Origin: Mastigias papua
Taxonomy: Eukaryota; Cnidaria; Scyphozoa; Rhizostomeae; Mastigiidae
Length of the DNA: 64,000 nucleotides
Reading direction: 5' to 3'
Assembly: GCA_964019165.1 (NCBI GenBank)
Contig: OZ025272.1
Span: 16,319,093-16,383,092, forward strand
The notes under the pieces are model-generated. The model saw only the letters and a program-made list of their open reading frames with translations, was not told where the DNA came from and searched no databases. How positions within the stretch are numbered: position 1 is the stretch's first letter; the number at the start of each line of letters is the position of its first letter. A program made the position numbers and the translations under genes. Below are positions 16,745 through 31,000 of this stretch, one piece after another.

Positions 16745-17715
16745 CAGTAACCAGAACTGTATTTGTATAAATGTTTGCTTTAGCATCCAATAATATGTTC
16801 CATTGTAAAATGCGTGTCCATAGACTATACTACAGGTACAAAACTTGACCTGGATAGAATGAATTATGAATGTATGTATGGTATTCATCTTTCAACCTCC
16901 ATTGCAGCATATGTCCTGGTATATGTTTTTTATTTTTCTTATACTTTTACTGTTCTCTTCGTGTCTTCTCTTTATTATATTCTAATATCTTTTGAACTGT
17001 TTTAGCTGTTCCCGGATTGTAGGTCCGACTTCTTATTCCTCATTTTCTACTTTTTCTTGTATTTTTCGCACAAACATACACCATGGGTATGTGCAAGCCA
17101 TCCTCTATCCATTCTGCTCAACTCTGACATGACTCAGATAATATTTCAACTATCCAAAATACTTTTTTTATATCATCTCGTATCGCCTGCGCAATTTCAT
17201 ATATTTTCTCCATCAACTCCTTATTCACAACTTGCTTCAGCCTTTCATGATCTATCATCGTCATATGACCTCTTTGTTTCACAACACCGAAATCTATCTT
17301 TATATCCATTCTTCTATTCAATTAACACTCTTTTCCGACTTGGGTAATAATTCGTCCATCTTCCTCAACTCACCGTTACAAATGATCTATAAATTCAACA
17401 CTACCAATAATTTATTCTCTTTCAAAATGCACTTCAAGATCGTTTTCTTCATTTTGCTACTTTCGTCTACTTCCATCGACCAATGGAGAGGACGCACAAG
17501 AGTTGTAAAATTCACCATTCAACCTATACAATGTAAATCTGATTTTATTATATTTAGAGGAGGTAGAAGGAATAATACATATCATTTTCAATTTTGTTTA
17601 TTCGTTTTTTCAATGTTTTCAATGCAGATTTACCGTACCCTTAACATTAGTTGTTTCTCTCTCTACTTACCACCTAACACATGACGTATCTACAATTAAC
17701 ATAAGAACCATTCTC
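16745..17715. other. Spacer between the ART-like gene and the satellite
   Basis: AT-rich sequence with small overlapping frames on both strands. A minus-strand frame of 67 codons (17118-17321) is Lys/Glu-rich and helical-looking but has no homologue I know and no splice context. No canonical AATAAA was found close to the stop at 16744. Confidence 0.45.
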
Positions 17716-20700
17716 ATAGCCTTGGTATTTTGCCCAAACATGACTGAAATTGAATTTCAACTACTTTGATTTCAGATTGAAAAGTGATGAAAATGAGCCA
17801 ATTTTGGCCGAAAAGTAAGGCTATAGCCTTGGTATTTTGCCCAAACATGACTGAAATTGAATTTCAACTACTTTGATTTCAGATTGAAAAGTGATGAAAA
17901 TGAGCCAATTTTGGCCGAAAAGTAAGGCTATAGCCTTGGTATTTTGCCCAAAAATGACTGAAATTGAATTTCAACTACTTTGATTTCAGATTGAAAAGTG
18001 ATGAAAATGAGCCAATTCTGGCCAAAACGTAAGGCTATAGCCTTGGTATTTTGCCCAAACATGACTGAAATTGAATTTCAACTACTTTGATTTCAGATTG
18101 AAAAGTGATGAAAATGAGCCAATTTTGGCCGAAAAGTAAGGTTATAGCCTTGGTATTTTGCCCAAAAATGACTGAAATTGAATTTCAACTACTTTGATTT
18201 CAGATTGAAAAGTGATGAAAATGAGCCAATTTTGGCCGAAAAGTAAGGCTATAGCCTTGGTATTTTGCCCAAAAATGACTGAAATTGAATTTCAACTACT
18301 TTGATTTCAGATTGAAAAGTGATGAAAATGAGCCAATTTTGGCCGAAAAGTAAGGCTACAGCCTTGGTATTTTGCCCAAAAATGACTGAAATTGAATTTC
18401 AACTACTTTGATTTCAGATTGAAAAGTGATGAAAATGAGCCAATTTTGGCCGAAAAGTAAGGCTATAGCCTTGGTATTTTGCCCAAAAATGACTGAAATT
18501 GAATTTCAACTACTTTGATTTCAGATTGAAAAGTGATGAAAATGAGCCAAGTTTGGCCGAAAAGTAAGGCTATAGCCTTGGTATTTTGCCCAAAAATGAC
18601 TGAAATTGAATTTCAACTACTTTGATTTCAGATTGAAAAGTGATGAAAATGAGCCAATTTTGGCCGAAAAGTAAGGCTATAGCCTTGGTATTTTGCCCAA
18701 AAATGACTGAAATTGAATTTCAACTACTTTGATTTCGGATTGAAAAGTGATGAAAATGAGCCAAGTTTGGCCGAAAAGTAAGGCTATAGCCTTGGTATTT
18801 TGCCCAAAAATGACTGAAATTGAATTTCAACTACTTTGATTTCAGATTGAAAAGTGATGAAAATGAGCCAATTTTGGCCGAAAAGTAAGGCTATAGCCTT
18901 GGTATTTTGCCCAAAAATGACTGAAATTGAATTTCAACTACTTTGATTTCAGATTGAAAAGTGATGAAAATGAGCCAATATTGGCCGAAAAGTAAGGCTA
19001 TAGCCTTGTTATTTTGCCCAAAAATGACTGAAATTGAATTTCAACTACTTTGATTTCAGATTGAAAAGTGATGAAAATGAGCCAAGTTTGGCCGAAAAGT
19101 AAGGCTATAGCCTTGGTATTTTGCCCAAAAATGACTGAAATTGAATTTCAACTACTTTGATTTCAGATTGAAAAGTGATGAAAATGAGCCAATTTTGGCC
19201 GAAAAGTAAGGCTATAGCCTTGGTATTTTGCCCAAACATGACTGAAATTGAATTTCAACTACTTTGATTTCAGATTGAAAAGTGATGAAAATGAGCCAAT
19301 TTTGGCCGAAAAGTAAGGTTATAGCCTTGGTATTTTGCCCAAAAATGACTGAAATTGAATTTCAACTACTTTGATTTCAGATTGAAAAGTGATGAAAATG
19401 AGCCAATTTTGGCCGAAAAGTAAGGCTATAGCCTTGGTATTTTGCCCAAAAATGACTGAAATTGAATTTCAACTACTTTGATTTCAGATTGAAAAGTGAT
19501 GAAAATGAGCCAATTTTGGCCGAAAAGTAAGGCTATAGCCTTGGTATTTTGCCCAAAAATGACTGAAATTGAATTTCAACTACTTTGATTTCAGATTGAA
19601 AAGTGATGAAAATGAGCCAAGTTTGGCCGAAAAGTAAGGCTATAGCCTTGGTATTTTGCCCAAACATGACTGAAATTGAATTTCAACTACTTTGATTTCA
19701 GATTGAAAAGTGATGAAAATGAGCCAAGTTTGGCCGAAAAGTAAGGCTATAGCCTTGGTATTTTGCCCAAAAATGACTGAAATTGAATTTCAACTACTTT
19801 GATTTCAGATTGAAAAGTGATGAAAATGAGCCAATTTTGGCCGAAAAGTAAGGCTATAGCCTTGGTATTTTGCCCAAAAATGACTGAAATTGAATTTCAA
19901 CTACTTTGATTTCAGATTGAAAAGTGATGAAAATGAGCCAATTTTGGCCGAAAAGTAAGGCTATAGCCTTGGTATTTTGCCCAAACATGACTGAAATTGA
20001 ATTTCAACTACTTTGATTTCAGATTGAAAAGTGATGAAAATGAGCCAATTTTGGCCGAAAAGTAAGGCTATAGCCTTGGTATTTTGCCCAGAAATGACTG
20101 AAATTGAATTTCAACTACTTTGATTTCAGATTGAAAAGTGATGAAAATGAGCCAATTTTGGCCGAAAAGTAAGGCTATAGCCTTGGTATTTTGCCCAAAA
20201 ATGACTGAAATTGAATTTCAACTACTTTGATTTCAGATTGAAAAGTGATGAAAATGAGCCAAGTTTGGCCGAAAAGTAAGGCTATAGCCTTGGTATTTTG
20301 CCCAGAAATGACTGAAATTGAATTTCAACTACTTTGATTTCAGATTGAAAAGTGATGAAAATGAGCCAATTTTGGCCGAAAAGTAAGGCTATAGCCTTGG
20401 TATTTTGCCCAAAAATGACTGAAATTGAATTTCAACTACTTTGATTTCAGATTGAAAAGTGATGAAAATGAGCCAAGTTTGGCCGAAAAGTAAGGCTATA
20501 GCCTTGGTATTTTGCCCAAAAATGACTGAAATTGAATTTCAACTACTTTGATTTCAGATTGAAAAGTGATGAAAATGAGCCAATTTTGGCCGAAAAGTAA
20601 GGCTATAGCCTTGGTATTTTGCCCAAAAATGACTGAAATTGAATTTCAACTACTTTGATTTCAGATTGAAAAGTGATGAAAATGAGCCAATTTTGGCCGA

Positions 20701-23700
20701 AAAGTAAGGTTACAGCCTTGGTATTTTGCCCAAAAATGACTGAAATTGAATTTCAACTACTTTGATTTCAGATTGAAAAGTGATGAAAATGAGCCAATTT
20801 TGGCCGAAAAGTAAGGCTATAGCCTTGGTGTTTTGCCCAAAAATGACTGAAATTGAATTTCAACTACTTTGATTTCAGATTGAAAAGTGATGAAAATGAG
20901 CCAATTTTGGCCGAAAAGTAAGGCTATAGCCTTGGTATTTTGCCCAAACATGACTGAAATTGAATTTCAACTACTTTGATTTCAGATTGAAAAGTGATGA
21001 AAATGAGCCAATTTTGGCCGAAAAGTAAGGCTATAGCCTTGGTATTTTGCCCAGAAATGACTGAAATTGAATGTCAACTACTTTGATTTCAGATTGAAAA
21101 GTGATGAAAATGAGCCAATTTTGGCCGAAAAGTAAGGCTATAGCCTTGCTGTTTTGCCCAAACATGACTGAAATTGAATTTCAACTACTTTGATTTCAGA
21201 TTGAAAAGTGATGAAAATGAGCCAAGTTTGGCCGAAAAGTAAGGCTATAGCCTTGGTATTTTGCCCAAAAATGACTGAAATTGAATTTCAACTACTTTGA
21301 TTTCAGATTGAAAAGTGATGAAAATGAGCCAATTTTGGCCGAAAAGTAAGGCTATAGCCTTGGTATTTTGCCCAAAAATGACTGAAATTGAATTTCAACT
21401 ACTTTGATTTCAGATTGAAAAGTGATGAAAATGAGGCAATTTTGGCCGAAAAGTAAGGCTATAGCCTTGGTATTTTGCCCAAACATGACTGAAATTGAAT
21501 TTCAACTACTTTGATTTCAGATTGAAAAGTGATGAAAATGAGCCAATTTTGACCGAAAAGTAAGGTTATAGCCTTGGTATTTTGCCCAAAAATGACTGAA
21601 ATTGAATTTCAACTACTTTGATTTCAGATTGAAAAGTGATGAAAATGAGCCAATTTTGGCCGAAAAGTAAGGCTATAGCCTTGGTATTTTGCCCAAAAAT
21701 GACTGAAATTGAATTTCAACTACTTTGATTTCAGATTGAAAAGTGATGAAAATGAGGCAATTTTGGCCGAAAAGTAAGGCTATAGCCTTGGTATTTTGCC
21801 CAAACATGACTGAAATTGAATTTCAACTACTTTGATTTCAGATTGAAAAGTGATGAAAATGAGCCAATTTTGACCGAAAAGTAAGGTTATAGCCTTGGTA
21901 TTTTGCCCAAAAATGACTGAAATTGAATTTCAACTACTTTGATTTCAGATTGAAAAGTGATGAAAATGAGCCAAGTTTGGCCGAAAAGTAAGGCTATAGC
22001 CTTGGTATTTTGCCCAAAAATGACTGAAATTGAATTTCAACTACTTTGATTTCAGATTGAAAAGTGATGAAAATGAGCCAATTTTGGCCGAAAAGTAAGG
22101 CTATAGCCTTGGTATTTTGCCCAAAAATGACTGAAATTGAATTTCAACTACTTTGATTTCAGATTGAAAAGTGATGAAAATGAGCCAATTTTGGCCGAAA
22201 AGTAAGGTTATAGCCTTGGTATTTTGCCCAAAACTGACTGAAATTGAATTTCAACTACTTTGATTTCAGATTGAAAAGTGATGAAAATGAGGCAATTTTG
22301 GCCGAAAAGTAAGGCTATAGCCTTGGTGTTTTGCCCAAAAATGACTGAAATTGAATTTCAACTACTTTGATTTCAGATTGAAAAGTGATGAAAATGAGCC
22401 AATTTTGGCCGAAAAGTAAGGCTATAGCCTTGTTATTTTGCCCAAAAATGACTGAAATTGAATTTCAACTACTTTGATTTCAGATTGAAAAGTGATGAAA
22501 ATGAGCCAAGTTTGGCCGAAAAGTAAGGCTATAGCCTTGGTATTTTGCCCAAACATGACTGAAATTGAATTTCAACTACTTTGATTTCAGATTGAAAAGT
22601 GATGAAAATGAGCCAATTTTGGCCGAAAAGTAAGGCTATAGCCTTGTTATTTTGCCCAAAAATGACTGAAATTGAATTTCAACTACTTTGATTTCAGATT
22701 GAAAAGTGATGAAAATGAGCCAAGTTTGGCCGAAAAGTAAGGCTATAGCCTTGGTATTTTGCCCAGAAATGACTGAAATTGAATTTCAACTACTTTGATT
22801 TCAGATTGAAAAGTGATGAAAATGAGCCAATTTTGGCCGAAAAGTAAGGCTATAGCCTTGGTATTTTGCCCAAACATGACTGAAATTGAATTTCAACTAC
22901 TTTGATTTCAGATTGAAAAGTGATGAAAATGAGCCAATTTTGGCCGAAAAGTAAGGCTATAGCCTTGGTATTTTGCCCAAAAATGACTGAAATTGAATTT
23001 CAACTACTTTGATTTCAGATTGAAAAGTGATGAAAATGAGCCAATTTTGGCCGAAAAGTAAGGCTATAGCCTTGGTATTTTGCCCAAAAATGACTGAAAT
23101 TGAATTTCAACTACTTTGATTTCAGATTGAAAAGTGATGAAAATGAGCCAATTTTGGCCGAAAAGTAAGGTTATAGCCTTGGTATTTTGCCCAAAAATGA
23201 CTGAAATTGAATTTCAACTACTTTGATGTCAGATTGAAAAGTGATGAAAATGAGCCAATTTTGGCCGAAAAGTAAGGCTATAGCCTTGGTGTATTGCCCA
23301 AAAATGACTGAAATTGAATTTCAACTACTTTGATTTCAGATTGAAAAGTGATGAAAATGAGCCAATTTTGGCCGAAAAGTAAGGCTATAGCCTTGTTATT
23401 TTGCCCAAAAATGACTGAAATTGAATTTCAACTACTTTGATTTCAGATTGAAAAGTGATGAAAATGAGCCAAGTTTGGCCGAAAAGTAAGGCTATAGCCT
23501 TGGTATTTTGCCCAAACATGACTGAAATTTAATTTCAACTACTTTGATTTCAGATTGAAAAGTGATGAAAATGAGCCAAGTTTGGCCGAAAAGTAAGGCT
23601 ATAGCCTTGGTATTTTGCCCAAACATGACTGAAATTGAATTTCAACTACTTTGATTTCAGATTGAAAAGTGATGAAAATGAGCCAAGTTTGGCCGAAAAG

Positions 23701-23930
23701 TAAGGCTATAGCCTTGGTATTTTGCCCAAAAATGACTGAAATTGAATTTCAACTACTTTGATTTCAGATTGAAAAGTGATGAAAATGAGCCAATTTTGGC
23801 CGAAAAGTAAGGCTATAGCCTTGGTATTTTGCCCAAACATGACTGAAATTGAATTTCAACTACTTTGATTTCAGATTGAAAAGTGATGAAAATGAGCCAA
23901 TTTTGGCCGAAAAGTAAGGCTATAGCCTTG

Positions 23931-25070
23931 GTGTTTTGCCCAAAAATGACTGAAATTGAATTTCAACTACTTTGATTTCAGATTGAAAAGTGATGAAAAT
24001 GAGCCAATTTTGGCCGAAAAGTAAGGCTATAGCCTTGTTATTTTGCCCAAAAATGACTGAAATTGAATTTCAACTACTTTGATTTCAGATTGAAAAGTGA
24101 TGAAAATGAGCCAAGTTTGGCCGAAAAGTAAGGCTATAGCCTTGGTATTTTGCCCAAAAATGACTGAAATTTAATTTCAACTACTTTGATTTCAGATTGA
24201 AAAGTGATGAAAATGAGCCAATATTGGCCGAAAAGTAAGGCTATAGCCTTGTTATTTTGCCCAAAAATGACTGAAATTGAATTTCAACTACTTTGATTTC
24301 AGATTGAAAAGTGATGAAAATGAGCCAAGTTTGGCCGAAAAGTAAGGCTATAGCCTTGGTATTTTGCCCAAAAATGACTGAAATTGAATTTCAACTACTT
24401 TGATTTCAGATTGAAAAGTGATGAAAATGAGCCAATTTTGGCCGAAAAGTAAGGTTATAGCCTTGGTATTTTGCCCAAAAATGACTGAAATTGAATTTCA
24501 ACTACTTTGATTTCAGATTGAAAAGTGATGAAAATGAGCCAATTTTGGCCGAAAAGTAAGGCTATAGCCTTGGTGTTTTGCCCAAAAATGACTGAAATTG
24601 AATTTCAACTACTTTGATTTCAGATTGAAAAGTGATGAAAATGAGCCAATTTTGGCCGAAAAGTAAGGCTATAGCCTTGTTATTTTGCCCAAAAATGACT
24701 GAAATTGAATTTCAACTACTTTGATTTCAGATTGAAAAGTGATGAAAATGAGCCAAGTTTGGCCGAAAAGTAAGGCTATAGCCTTGGTATTTTGCCCAAA
24801 AATGACTGAAATTTAATTTCAACTACTTTGATTTCAGATTGAAAAGTGATGAAAATGAGCCAATATTGGCCGAAAAGTAAGGCTATAGCCTTGTTATTTT
24901 GCCCAAAAATGACTGAAATTGAATTTCAACTACTTTGATTTCAGATTGAAAAGTGATGAAAATGAGCCAAGTTTGGCCGAAAAGTAAGGCTATAGCCTTG
25001 GTATTTTGCCCAAAAATGACTGAAATTGAATTTCAACTACTTTGATTTCAGATTGAAAAGTGATGAAAAT
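23931..25070 (+). repeat. Six-unit (642-bp) higher-order repeat inside the satellite
   Basis: From 23931 the variant order is GGTGTTTT, GTTATTTT, an AAGTTTGG unit, a unit with TTTAATTTC, AATATTGG and another GTTATTTT. The same order restarts at 24573, exactly 6 x 107 later, and holds for about four to five units before diverging. Confidence 0.8.
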
Positions 25071-28000
25071 GAGCCAATTTTTGCCGAAAAGTAAGGCTAT
25101 AGCCTTGGTATTTTGCCCAAACATGACTGAAATTGAATTTCAACTACTTTGATTTCAGATTGAAAAGTGATGAAAATGAGCCAATTTTGGCCGAAAAGTA
25201 AGGCTATACCCTTGTTATTTTGCCCAAAAATGACTGAAATTGAATTTCAACTACTTTGATTTCAGATTGAAAAGTGATGAAAATGAGCCAATTTTGGCCG
25301 AAAAGTAAGGCTATAGCCTTGGTATTTTGACCAAAAATGACTGAAATTGAATTTCAACTACTTTGATTTCAGATTGAAAAGTGATGAAAATGAGCCAATT
25401 TTGGCCGAAAAGTAAGGCTACAGCCTTGGTATTTTGCCCAAACATGACTGAAATTGAATTTCAACTACTTTGATTTCAGATTGAAAAGTGATGAAAATGA
25501 GCCAATTTTGGCCGAAAAGTAAGGCTATAGCCTTGGTATTTTGCCCAAAAATGACTGAAATTGAATTTCAACTACTTTGATTTCAGATTGAAAAGTGATG
25601 AAAATGAGCCAATTTTGGCCGAAAAGTAAGGCTATAGCCTTGGTATTTTGCCCAAAAATGACTGAAATTGAATTTCAACTACTTTGATTTCAGATTGAAA
25701 AGTGATGAAAATGAGCCAATTTTGGCCGAAAAGTAAGGCTATAGCCTTGGTATTTTCCCCAAACATGACTGAAATTGAATTTCAACTACTTTGATTTCAG
25801 ATTGAAAAGTGATGAAAATGAGCCAAGTTTGGCCGAAAAGTAAGGCTATAGCCTTGGTATTTTGCCCAAAAATGACTGAAATTGAATTTCAACTACTTTG
25901 ATTTCAGATTGAAAAGTGATGAAAATGAGCCAATTTTGGCCGAAAAGTAAGGCTATAGCCTTGGTATTTTGCCCAAAAATGACTGAAATTGAATTTCAAC
26001 TACTTTGATTTCAGATTGAAAAGTGATGAAAATGAGCCAATTTTGGCCGAAAAGTAAGGCTTTAGCCTTGGTATTTTGCCCAAACATGACTGAAATTGAA
26101 TTTCAACTACTTTGATTTCAGATTGAAAAGTGATGAAAATGAGCCAATTTTGGCCGAAAAGTAAGGCTATAGCCTTGGTATTTTGCCCAGAAATGACTGA
26201 AATTGAATTTCAACTACTTTGATTTCAGATTGAAAAGTGATGAAAATGAGCCAATTTTGGCCGAAAAGTAAGGCTATAGCCTTGGTATTTTGCCCAAAAA
26301 TGACTGAAATTGAATTTCAACTACTTTGATTTCAGATTGAAAAGTGATGAAAATGAGCCAAGTTTGGCCGAAAAGTAAGGCTATAGCCTTGGTATTTTGC
26401 CCAAAAATGACTGAAATTTAATTTCAACTACTTTGATTTCAGATTGAAAAGTGATGAAAATGAGCCAATATTGGCCGAAAAGTAAGGCTATAGCCTTGTT
26501 ATTTTGCCCAAAAATGACTGAAATTGAATTTCAACTACTTTGATTTCAGATTGAAAAGTGATGAAAATGAGGCAATTTTGGCCGAAAAGTAAGGCTATAG
26601 CCTTGGTATTTTGCCCAAAAATGACTGAAATTGAATTTCAACTACTTTGATTTCAGATTGAAAAGTGATGAAAATGAGCCAATTTTTGCCGAAAAGTAAG
26701 GCTATAGCCTTGGTATTTTGCCCAAACATGACTGAAATTGAATTTCAACTACTTTGATTTCAGATTGAAAAGTGATGAAAATGAGCCAATTTTGGCCGAA
26801 AAGTAAGGCTATACCCTTGTTATTTTGCCCAAAAATGACTGAAATTGAATTTCAACTACTTTGATTTCAGATTGAAAAGTGATGAAAATGAGCCAATTTT
26901 GGCCGAAAAGTAAGGCTATAGCCTTGGTATTTTGCCCAAAAATGACTGAAATTGAATTTCAACTACTTTGATTTCAGATTGAAAAGTGATGAAAATGAGC
27001 CAAGTTTGGCCGAAAAGTAAGGCTATAGCCTTGGTATTTTGCCCAAACATGACTGAAATTGAATTTCAACTACTTTGATTTCAGATTGAAAAGTGATGAA
27101 AATGAGCCAAGTTTGGCCGAAAAGTAAGGCTATAGCCTTGGTATTTTGCCCAAAAATGACTGAAATTGAATTTCAACTACTTTGATTTCAGATTGAAAAG
27201 TGATGAAAATGAGCCAATTTTGGCCGAAAAGTAAGGCTATAGCCTTGGTATTTTGCCCAAAAATGACTGAAATTGAATTTCAACTACTTTGATTTCAGAT
27301 TGAAAAGTGATGAAAATGAGCCAATTTTGGCCGAAAAGTAAGGCTATAGCCTTGGTATTTTCCCCAAACATGACTGAAATTGAATTTCAACTACTTTGAT
27401 TTCAGATTGAAAAGTGATGAAAATGAGCCAAGTTTGGCCGAAAAGTAAGGCTATAGCCTTGGTATTTTGCCCAGAAATGACTGAAATTGAATTTCAACTA
27501 CTTTGATTTCAGATTGAAAAGTGATGAAAATGAGCCAATTTTGGCCGAAAAGTAAGGCTATAGCCTTGGTATTTTCCCCAAACATGACTGAAATTGAATT
27601 TCAACTACTTTGATTTCAGATTGAAAAGTGATGAAAATGAGCCAAGTTTGGCCGAAAAGTAAGGCTATAGCCTTGGTATTTTGCACAAAAATGACTGAAA
27701 TTGAATTTCAACTACTTTGATTTCAGATTGAAAAGTGATGAAAATGAGGCAATTTTGGCCGAAAAGTAAGGCTATAGCCTTGGTATTTTGCCCAAAAATG
27801 ACTGAAATTGAATTTCAACTACTTTGATTTCAGATTGAAAAGTGATGAAAATGAGCCAATTTTGGCCGAAAAGTAAGGCTATAGCCTTGGTATTTTGCCC
27901 AAACATGACTGAAATTGAATTTCAACTACTTTGATTTCAGATTGAAAAGTGATGAAAATGAGCCAATTTTGGCCGAAAAGTAAGGCTATAGCCTTGGTAT

Positions 28001-31000
28001 TTTGCCCAGAAATGACTGAAATTGAATTTCAACTACTTTGATTTCAGATTGAAAAGTGATGAAAATGAGCCAATTTTGGCCGAAAAGTAAGGCTATAGCC
28101 TTGGTATTTTGCCCAAAAATGACTGAAATTGAATTTCAACTACTTTGATTTCAGATTGAAAAGTGATGAAAATGAGCCAAGTTTGGCCGAAAAGTAAGGC
28201 TATAGCCTTGGTATTTTGCCCAAAAATGACTGAAATTGAATTTCAACTACTTTGATTTCAGATTGAAAAGTGATGAAAATGAGCCAAATTTGGCCGAAAA
28301 GTAAGGCTACAGCCTTGGTATTTTGCCCAAACATGACTGAAATTGAATTTCAACTACTTTGATTTCAGATTGAAAAGTGATGAAAATGAGGCAATTTTGG
28401 CCGAAAAGTAAGGCTATAGCCTTGGTATTTTGCCCAAACATGACTGAAATTGAATTTCAACTACTTTGATTTCAGATTGAAAAGTGATGAAAATGAGCCA
28501 AGTTTGGCCGAAAAGTAAGGCTATAGCCTTGGTATTTTGCCCAAAAATGACTGAAATTGAATTTCAACTACTTTGATTTCAGATTGAAAAGTGATGAAAA
28601 TGAGCCAATTTTGGCCGAAAAGTAAGGCTATAGCCTTGGTATTTTCCCCAAACATGACTGAAATTGAATTTCAACTACTTTGATTTCAGATTGAAAAGTG
28701 ATGAAAATGAGCCAAGTTTGGCCGAAAAGTAAGGCTATAGCCTTGGTATTTTGCCCAAAAATGACTGAAATTGAATTTCAACTACTTTGATTTCAGATTG
28801 AAAAGTGATGAAAATGAGCCAATTTTGGCCGAAAAGTAAGGCTATAGCCTTGTTATTTTGCCCAAAAATGACTGAAATTGAATTTCAACTACTTTGATTT
28901 CAGATTGAAAAGTGATGAAAATGAGCCAAGTTTGGCCGAAAAGTAAGGCTATAGCCTTGGTATTTTGCCCAAACATGACTGAAATTGAATTTCAACTACT
29001 TTGATTTCAGATTGAAAAGTGATGAAAATGAGCCAATTTTGGCCGAAAAGTAAGGCTATAGCCTTGTTATTTTGCCCAAAAATGACTGAAATTGAATTTC
29101 AACTACTTTGATTTCAGATTGAAAAGTGATGAAAATGAGCCAAGTTTGGCCGAAAAGTAAGGCTATAGCCTTGGTATTTTGCCCAGAAATGACTGAAATT
29201 GAATTTCAACTACTTTGATTTCAGATTGAAAAGTGATGAAAATGAGCCAATTTTGGCCGAAAAGTAAGGCTATAGCCTTGGTATTTTGCCCAAACATGAC
29301 TGAAATTGAATTTCAACTACTTTGATTTCAGATTGAAAAGTGATGAAAATGAGCCAATTTTGGCCGAAAAGTAAGGCTATAGCCTTGGTATTTTGCCCAA
29401 AAATGACTGAAATTGAATTTCAACTACTTTGATTTCAGATTGAAAAGTGATGAAAATGAGCCAATTTTGGCCGAAAAGTAAGGCTATAGCCTTGGTATTT
29501 TGCCCAAAAATGACTGAAATTGAATTTCAACTACTTTGATTTCAGATTGAAAAGTGATGAAAATGAGCCAATTTTGGCCGAAAAGTAAGGCTATAGCCTT
29601 GGTATTTTGCCCAGAAATGACTGAAATTGAATGTCAACTACTTTGATTTCAGATTGAAAAGTGATGAAAATGAGCCAATTTTGGCCGAAAAGTAAGGCTA
29701 TAGCCTTGCTGTTTTGCCCAAACATGACTGAAATTGAATTTCAACTACTTTGATTTCAGATTGAAAAGTGATGAAAATGAGCCAAGTTTGGCCGAAAAGT
29801 AAGGCTATAGCCTTGGTATTTTGCCCAAAAATGACTGAAATTGAATTTCAACTACTTTGATTTCAGATTGAAAAGTGATGAAAATGAGCCAATTTTGGCC
29901 GAAAAGTAAGGCTATAGCCTTGGTATTTTGCCCAAAAATGACTGAAATTGAATTTCAACTACTTTGATTTCAGATTGAAAAGTGATGAAAATGAGGCAAT
30001 TTTGGCCGAAAAGTAAGGCTATAGCCTTGGTGTTTTGCCCAAAAATGACTGAAATTGAATTTCAACTACTTTGATTTCAGATTGAAAAGTGATGAAAATG
30101 AGCCAAGTTTGGCCGAAAAGTAAGGCTATAGCCTTGGTATTTTGCCCAAAAATGACTGAAATTGAATTTCAACTACTTTGATTTCAGATTGAAAAGTGAT
30201 GAAAATGAGCCAAGTTTGGCCGAAAAGTAAGGCTATAGCCTTGGTATTTTGCCCAAAAATGACTGAAATTGAATTTCAACTACTTTGATTTCAGATTGAA
30301 AAGTGATGAAAATGAGGCAATTTTGGCCGAAAAGTAAGGCTATAGCCTTGGTATTTTGCCCAAACATGACTGAAATTGAATTTCAACTACTTTGATTTCA
30401 GATTGAAAAGTGATGAAAATGAGCCAATTTTGGCCGAAAAGTAAGGCTATAGCCTTGGTATTTTGCCCAAAAATGACTGAAATTGAATTTCAACTACTTT
30501 GATTTCAGATTGAAAAGTGATGAAAATGAGCCAATTTTGGCCGAAAAGTAAGGCTATAGCCTTGGTATTTTGCCCAGAAATGACTGAAATTGAATTTCAA
30601 CTACTTTGATTTCAGATTGAAAAGTGATGAAAATGAGCCAATTTTGGCCGAAAAGTAAGGCTATAGCCTTGGTATTTTGCCCAAAAATGACTGAAATTGA
30701 ATTTCAACTACTTTGATTTCAGATTGAAAAGTGATGAAAATGAGCCAAGTTTGGCCGAAAAGTAAGGCTATAGCCTTGGTATTTTGCCCAAAAATGACTG
30801 AAATTGAATTTCAACTACTTTGATTTCAGATTGAAAAGTGATGAAAATGAGCCAAATTTGGCCGAAAAGTAAGGCTACAGCCTTGGTATTTTGCCCAAAC
30901 ATGACTGAAATTGAATTTCAACTACTTTGATTTCAGATTGAAAAGTGATGAAAATGAGGCAATTTTGGCCGAAAAGTAAGGCTATAGCCTTGGTATTTTG

